From assembly GCF_963583255.1 (NCBI RefSeq), contig NC_084803.1, positions 22,790,428-22,854,427 on the forward strand: a stretch of DNA of 64,000 bases. The letters run 5' to 3'. A model generated the notes under the pieces. The model was not told where the DNA came from, ran no database searches, and was given only the letters and a program-made list of their open reading frames with translations. Positions 59,601 to 64,000 of the stretch are shown piece after piece. Numbering within the stretch: the stretch's first letter is position 1; each line of letters begins with the position of its first letter. This DNA comes from Pyrus communis. Lineage: Eukaryota; Streptophyta; Magnoliopsida; Rosales; Rosaceae. The position numbers were made by a program, and so were the translations under genes.

Positions 59601-59969
59601 CTTTGTCCATGACGATCTTGATGGTCGAGAGCCTGATGGAGTCATAAATACCAAGAACCCTCCATTCTTTATTGAATAACTTCTCCATCCTTTCAACCCA
59701 GACCGCTGTGGTGAAGGCTAAGCCCCTTGGAGTTTAGTCGATTCCCACTTCGACCAATCAAAACCTTGACGTAGGGGTGCCAGGTAGTGATCTTTGAGAA
59801 GGTTGGTAATGGACGCCGAGACGTTGTCTTTGAAAAGTGGTCCCAAGATCTTATGGGAGGCGCTTGAGTCACCTTCAAATCGTAGGTTTTTTATGGCACT
59901 CCGGTCAATAAAGTCCTGGCAGTTGGCACATTCGTCGGAGAGCTTGGAAATAAAGGTGTTGGAAGCCAT
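56651..59969 (-). pseudogene. Antisense plant-mobile-domain (PMD) gene carried by the Ty3 element, with introns
   Basis: On the minus strand, from MASNTFISKLSDECANCQDF (59969), the text follows the plant mobile domain (aminotransferase-like, MAIN/MAIL family): MEKLFNKEWRVLGIYDSIRL, ELLMAALSFWCSATNTMVLP, DILVILGTTPSGLP, then YWYNKFICCTKSNKCLVENM and GPLWVFQLWLQVYF. Downstream come a basic segment (58105-58344), an acidic/proline part (57533-57850) and a coiled coil (57028-56651). Splice-like borders suggest introns, for example donor at 58401 and acceptor near 58300, so exon limits are tentative. Frame breaks (near 59725 and 59380) and stops indicate decay. Host PMD proteins act in nuclear silencing or gene regulation; a role for the element's copy is unknown. 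Confidence 0.75.
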
Positions 59970-60422
59970 TGTGGAGAACTTGACGGATTTCTGGGATGAG
60001 AATTTCTGGGTTTTCTAGGATTTAGAAGACAAATGGCGAGAGGATTTTCAAGGTTTCTGGAAGCGTAAAATGCAAATGGAAGGAATTCAAGGAATCTTGG
60101 GGATAGGATCAAGGTTTTCGTGGTTTGAGGACGCATGATTGCGTGTTGCGGCATATTTAATGCATTAATGTGGAAGAGACGATTTGGCTAGCGCATGTTT
60201 TTTAGGGTCATGATTAAGGGCTGCTATGTTAACCAAGAGATTGACACGCGGCAAGACATACAGAGGAATTCAGATCATGCGATCGTGCTTCATAAATGTG
60301 CTCGATGGATAGGATGTGTGAGGCTTTTCATTATCCCGTAGTTATCTCGTAGGGTTCACTTCTTAAAGGTCGAAAATCAGCTAAGGGATTCTAGGTCGAA
60401 GACCTCAGAAGCGAGGGGGCAA

Positions 60423-61517
60423 TGTTTGGGCCCAAAATAATCTTATTAGGCTGAACGTAGGTTTATGTTCGGCCCAAAGCTTTCCTAAATGTACTGTGGG
60501 CTGCCTGGTGGTCCTAAGTCGTTCAGAGAAGGTGGTCGAGTCCTATTGCAAGAAGAAGTGATTTGGATGAGTGGATGGGTCGAAGTCCCAGTCCGATAAG
60601 AGGTTTTAATACAATATGGATTCTCGGTCGGAAATGAATCCGACTTGAAAAGGGGGTGAGTTTAAAGTCCTAATAGGAGTAGGATTGGTCGAGATGAGGT
60701 TGGATCAGAATAAGAAGTCCTAATCTGAATATGGTTTCAACTCGATCTTAAGGAAGATTTGCTGCTATAAATAGAGAGCAGAGTGCATCATTCGAGCTCC
60801 CTCCAATTCAACACACAACTGCCCTGCACAAACCTCTCAAACATCTTGAGATTTTTATTTTCTTTTTCTACCGACATATCTTCAGTTTGGATAAACAACA
60901 CTGTGAAGGCAACTAACGAACATGTTTAGTTTGGATAAACAGCACTGCGTCGAGGCCGACTGGTTACTTATCCAAGTCTCGGTTGAGAAGGGTTTCCAAA
61001 TCTTTGTTGGCAGAGGTCATCTTATTAGCCTTCTCGGCGAAGTAAGGTGTTATGAGTTACGACATTCGGCACATTGAACGCCGAGTGATTTTATGATTGG
61101 ATACTCACAACTGAGTTTTAGAGTTCGGCATTCTGACGGCCGAACCACATTTACCATCAAGACATACATCTCTTTTGAGTACTTGTGTCCATATAGTCTG
61201 GTGTCGATTCAACGTGCTTATACTCTTACGAATATAATCATTGTGATTGAATTCAGCGCCGATGATTCGTGAACTTCGCAGAACTAGCAACCTTGTCTTC
61301 AGGCTTGAGAACCCGAAGGCCGAGACTTGTTCCTTCCTCGGCCGTAATTGCAAGATCAAGAAGTCAGTAACACGCTCAATGCGACATCAACAAATTGTAC
61401 TCCTCCGCCAAGCTCGATCGACGAGTTGGCACGGCCCGCATCAACCGAATGACGTAGTTAGCTCATTAGTCACTCAGCCTATGCGGCATGTAGGCTTTGT
61501 AATTTTTAGGGTCAACT
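60423..61517 (+). repeat. 3' LTR of the right Ty3 element
   Basis: It begins TGTTTGGGCCC directly after the polypurine tract and ends GGTCAACT, then CCCAC. TATAAATA lies at 60766-60773. Two GGATAAACARCACT units are present near 60888-60947. Confidence 0.9.
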
Positions 61518-61521
61518 CCCA

Positions 61522-61522
<1 letters not shown>

Positions 61523-61568
<46 letters not shown>

Positions 61569-64000
61569 TTTAATTGGCCAAAATGACGTCGTTATGGACC
61601 AGGTTACTTTATAAAAAGAAAAAAGGCAGGCAAGTAACAACTAAAAAGAAAAGAAAAAAAGTAAACTCGCTACAACAAATCCCAAACTCAGTTCCAATTC
61701 CAATTCTCGAATTCCAATCCCACTAAACTCAATCTGTAACACCCAACTCCTACCACCCCACTCCGGCGATCATTTCAACCACCACCTAAATTTCATCTTC
61801 AAATTCCAAAGTAAGTTCTTCATAACTTATTCAAATTAAATTTCTAATTGTTTTAATGAATTGGTTGAAAATTTGTTTCTTTTAATGAATTGGATCATGT
61901 ATGGTTTTTATTTAGATTAATTGATATTTGTGTTTTAGACTTTTAGTATCTGTATTGATAAATTGATGCATATTTTTACTTAAACTATTGAATGAGTTGA
62001 GTTTTGTGTCAGGAGTTGGTTTGTATGATTTTATAATTATGTGTATTTGCTAATTACATTGGGTTTAATTCTATTGATTGCTACTACTTCAGTAAAGAAA
62101 GCTTTTTCCTCTATGAACATTAGATAATCTATAATAAATCTATAATGCATCGTTTTCAAAACATGAAAGCGTGTTGCGGACAATTAAATTTTGTATTGTT
62201 ATTTGTTATAAATTATGTATGGTGGAACTATGGTTTAATTTTTAAGATTATTATATGTCTAAAAAATATTTATAAACTTATACGTATGACCATCGGAATA
62301 ATGTGTCCTGAATCCGCATCTGCTGCGGGCACTCCAGTATGGTGCCTATTTCGACATATCATCTATTGGTGGGTTGGTTTATGGGTGTTGATAAAGTAAA
62401 TTGAAAGTAGCTCTCTATATACAAACTCCTTCAAAAAGTCTAAAAGAGAGGCGCGGACAAATATTGACCATCATAAACTTTATGGAATCACAAACACATG
62501 GTTCAAAATTTTTTATTTCAACTCATATAAATTTATTCTGCACTCAACTTACTTTATACATCCAAATTATATTTTAGTTAAACTGTCACACTCTGATTTT
62601 GAAGATACGTTCAGCATCGGCACATGATGTCACCACATACCCATTCAACCTTCATGTCTCACCTCCGAGACATGACCAAAACACATTTAAAGATTCAACC
62701 ATGCAAAAACTTTTCTTTTATTTCATGGCTGCATCAAGCCATTCGTAGTTCTCCATTCATTAGACTCCTTCGTGAACGCCTGGGACTTTGAAGGTCGTCG
62801 ATATGTCGAGTTGCCCCTTGATTTTCGCCTCCCAAAACCTAGGGCCAAAGTGACTGTCCTAGAGACCTAATTAGAATATTTAAAGGTCTATCCTAGAAAC
62901 CTAACTAGAATATTTGAACTATGGAAAAACTTGTGTTTCTTTGTTCATCTTTCTCTCTTTCCAAAACCTTCTTATACAGTGGTTGAGAAAAGGATACAAT
63001 GCCTAAAACGCTCATAAAAATCTCGAGCATATTTCAATCTAAATATCTCTTGATTTTCATCTAATTATCAAATAAATAATTAGGAGGTTTAATACCCATA
63101 TGGTGGAATATCTTTGATTTATCCTATAAGTATGAACTTACCAATCGAATAAAAATTGTAAAAAAAACCTCCTTTTTTTTATTTTTTTTTTTTCCGTTTG
63201 TTTTCAGGATCCATAGTTGTCACTACGTTCTTCCATTTTGCTATTTGAGTATAGTTTCAAAGAAGCTTGAGTAGAGTTTCAAAGAAGCTTGAGTAGAGTT
63301 TCAGACAAAGTGAAGTTCTTCATTCTGCTATTTGAGTAGAGTTTTAAACAAGCTTGAGAGGAGTTTCAGAGAAGCAGGACGAAGTGAAGTTTAGATAAGC
63401 ACGATAAAGTGACAACAATAGCAAAGTTTATCAGTCATTTGGTTCTCATGTTTTTTGTTTCAAAAACTTGTTAGTGTAATTATTTTTTTAAGAAACCACT
63501 AATGGCGTGTTTACCCATCGAGATTGGAATAGAGAGAAACAGAATTGCACTCTTCCCAATGCTAACGTTTACTAGCAAATGGGGAATCATAATTTCTATG
63601 GAGACCACCAAATATTAGGAAATTGGATTACCTCTATAGAGGTGGTATTTAAATTTTGAGTAGAACGTTCCATCAGGAATCAAAATTTTCTACCCAAAAT
63701 ACCCATATATATTCCTGCCCCTTCATATTTGTTTCCCTCACAGCACGAACCACCCAACCTTCGTGATTTGGAATGATGCCGCAACGACGAATGTGTTCCG
63801 AAGTGTGGGTACAATGTACTGGGGCAACATCCGTTGGATGGGAGTTTGTTGTTAAAATTTTGTTGAGCGTTTTGGTCAAGTGGCTGCAGAAAAAGATGGG
63901 GAAGTGAGGGGGAGAGAGAGAAAATGGAGTAAAATTTTATCTAATAGGCTTTAGGGTTATTAAGAGGTTTTTCTTTATTTTTTTTATTTTTTATTTTTTA
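61523..64000. other. Right-hand intergenic region with AT microsatellite and 22-bp tandem repeat
   Basis: (AT)n spans about 61526-61563. Around 61680-61815 a C/A-rich stretch followed by CAAAGTAAGTTC looks like a 5' UTR exon with donor site, but no coding exon was found. Units of about 22 bp containing GAGTAGAGTTTCAAAGAAGC repeat at 63246-63310, with two more degenerate copies at 63331-63380. Minus-strand ORF 63673-63879 shows no recognisable domain. Confidence 0.45.

Larger units (their letters stand above)
46980..61517 (+). mobile_element. Full-length, decayed Ty3/gypsy (Tat-like) retrotransposon with antisense ORF region
   Basis: The LTRs at 46980-48118 and 60423-61517 are bounded by CCCAC on both sides (46975-46979, 61518-61522). 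The order is 5' LTR, primer-binding-like site TTTTGGCATGCCCAGTGGGA, gag (split by a nested solo LTR), spacer protein, protease, RT, RNase H, a second RNase H-like domain, integrase, an antisense plant-mobile-domain gene, polypurine tract GAAGCGAGGGGGCAA and 3' LTR. The second RNase H and the extra ORF between integrase and 3' LTR are hallmarks of the plant Tat lineage (Ogre/Retand group). Many in-frame stops and mutated LTR ends (TC...AA and ...CT) show it is old and immobile. Confidence 0.93.

Noticed and set aside
56651..59969. Antisense PMD gene as an independent host gene into which the Ty3 inserted
   Set aside because: It lies between integrase and the polypurine tract inside one pair of LTRs with one target duplication, so it is element cargo.
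1..64000. CRISPR arrays, rRNA or tRNA genes
   Set aside because: No regularly spaced identical repeats, rRNA cores or tRNA cloverleaf motifs noticed; the genome is plant nuclear in character.

Overview
The window looks like nuclear DNA from a flowering plant: intron-split genes with GT/AG borders, a plastid isoprenoid enzyme, a DYW-type pentatricopeptide repeat protein, low gene density, and nested LTR retrotransposons, MITEs and solo LTRs. The repeat families and AT-rich spacers would suit a woody Rosaceae species, but that is inference and nothing in the sequence proves it.

Three host genes can be modelled end to end. A DYW-class PPR gene (7636-9783, +, no intron) converges on a ten-exon gene for 1-deoxy-D-xylulose-5-phosphate synthase (10806-13955, -, 713 aa). 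A five-exon GT47/exostosin-like glycosyltransferase gene (42925-45714, -, 419 aa) lies alone between repeats. In both split genes the exon lengths sum to whole reading frames. The three have no obvious joint function.

The rest is mostly mobile DNA. From left to right: the 5' part of a Ty3/gypsy element on the minus strand (1-4457); an array of small hairpin repeats resembling the leader of the Ty1/copia element further right (about 4590-5400); a Pack-MULE-like element with 9-bp target duplication and a captured receptor-kinase fragment (5564-6606); a Ty3 integrase relic upstream of the DXS gene (about 14500-15245); a foldback element (about 16886-17575); a solo LTR with duplication ATATT (19008-19795); a small MITE flanked by TTA (20034-20670); a 2.5-kb TG...CA element with duplication ATGTA (21001-23480) and a diverged relative near 37.5-40.5 kb; a hAT-like element with an 8-bp duplication (25363-26026); a patchwork of direct repeats (27.36-28.5 and 35.4-37.3 kb); a complete Ty1/copia element with duplication ATCAT (28788-35134); and a complete but decayed Ty3/gypsy element with duplication CCCAC (46980-61517), which carries a nested solo LTR and an antisense plant-mobile-domain gene.

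The least expected signal is a recurring design: several of these elements carry tandem arrays of short inverted repeats in non-coding regions, where the loop sequence is conserved and the stem changes in a compensating way from copy to copy. This is clearest in the copia leader (34083-34495) and in the nested solo LTR (48404-48834). All coordinates and alignments were read by eye. No homology search was run, so family names rest on recognised motifs.
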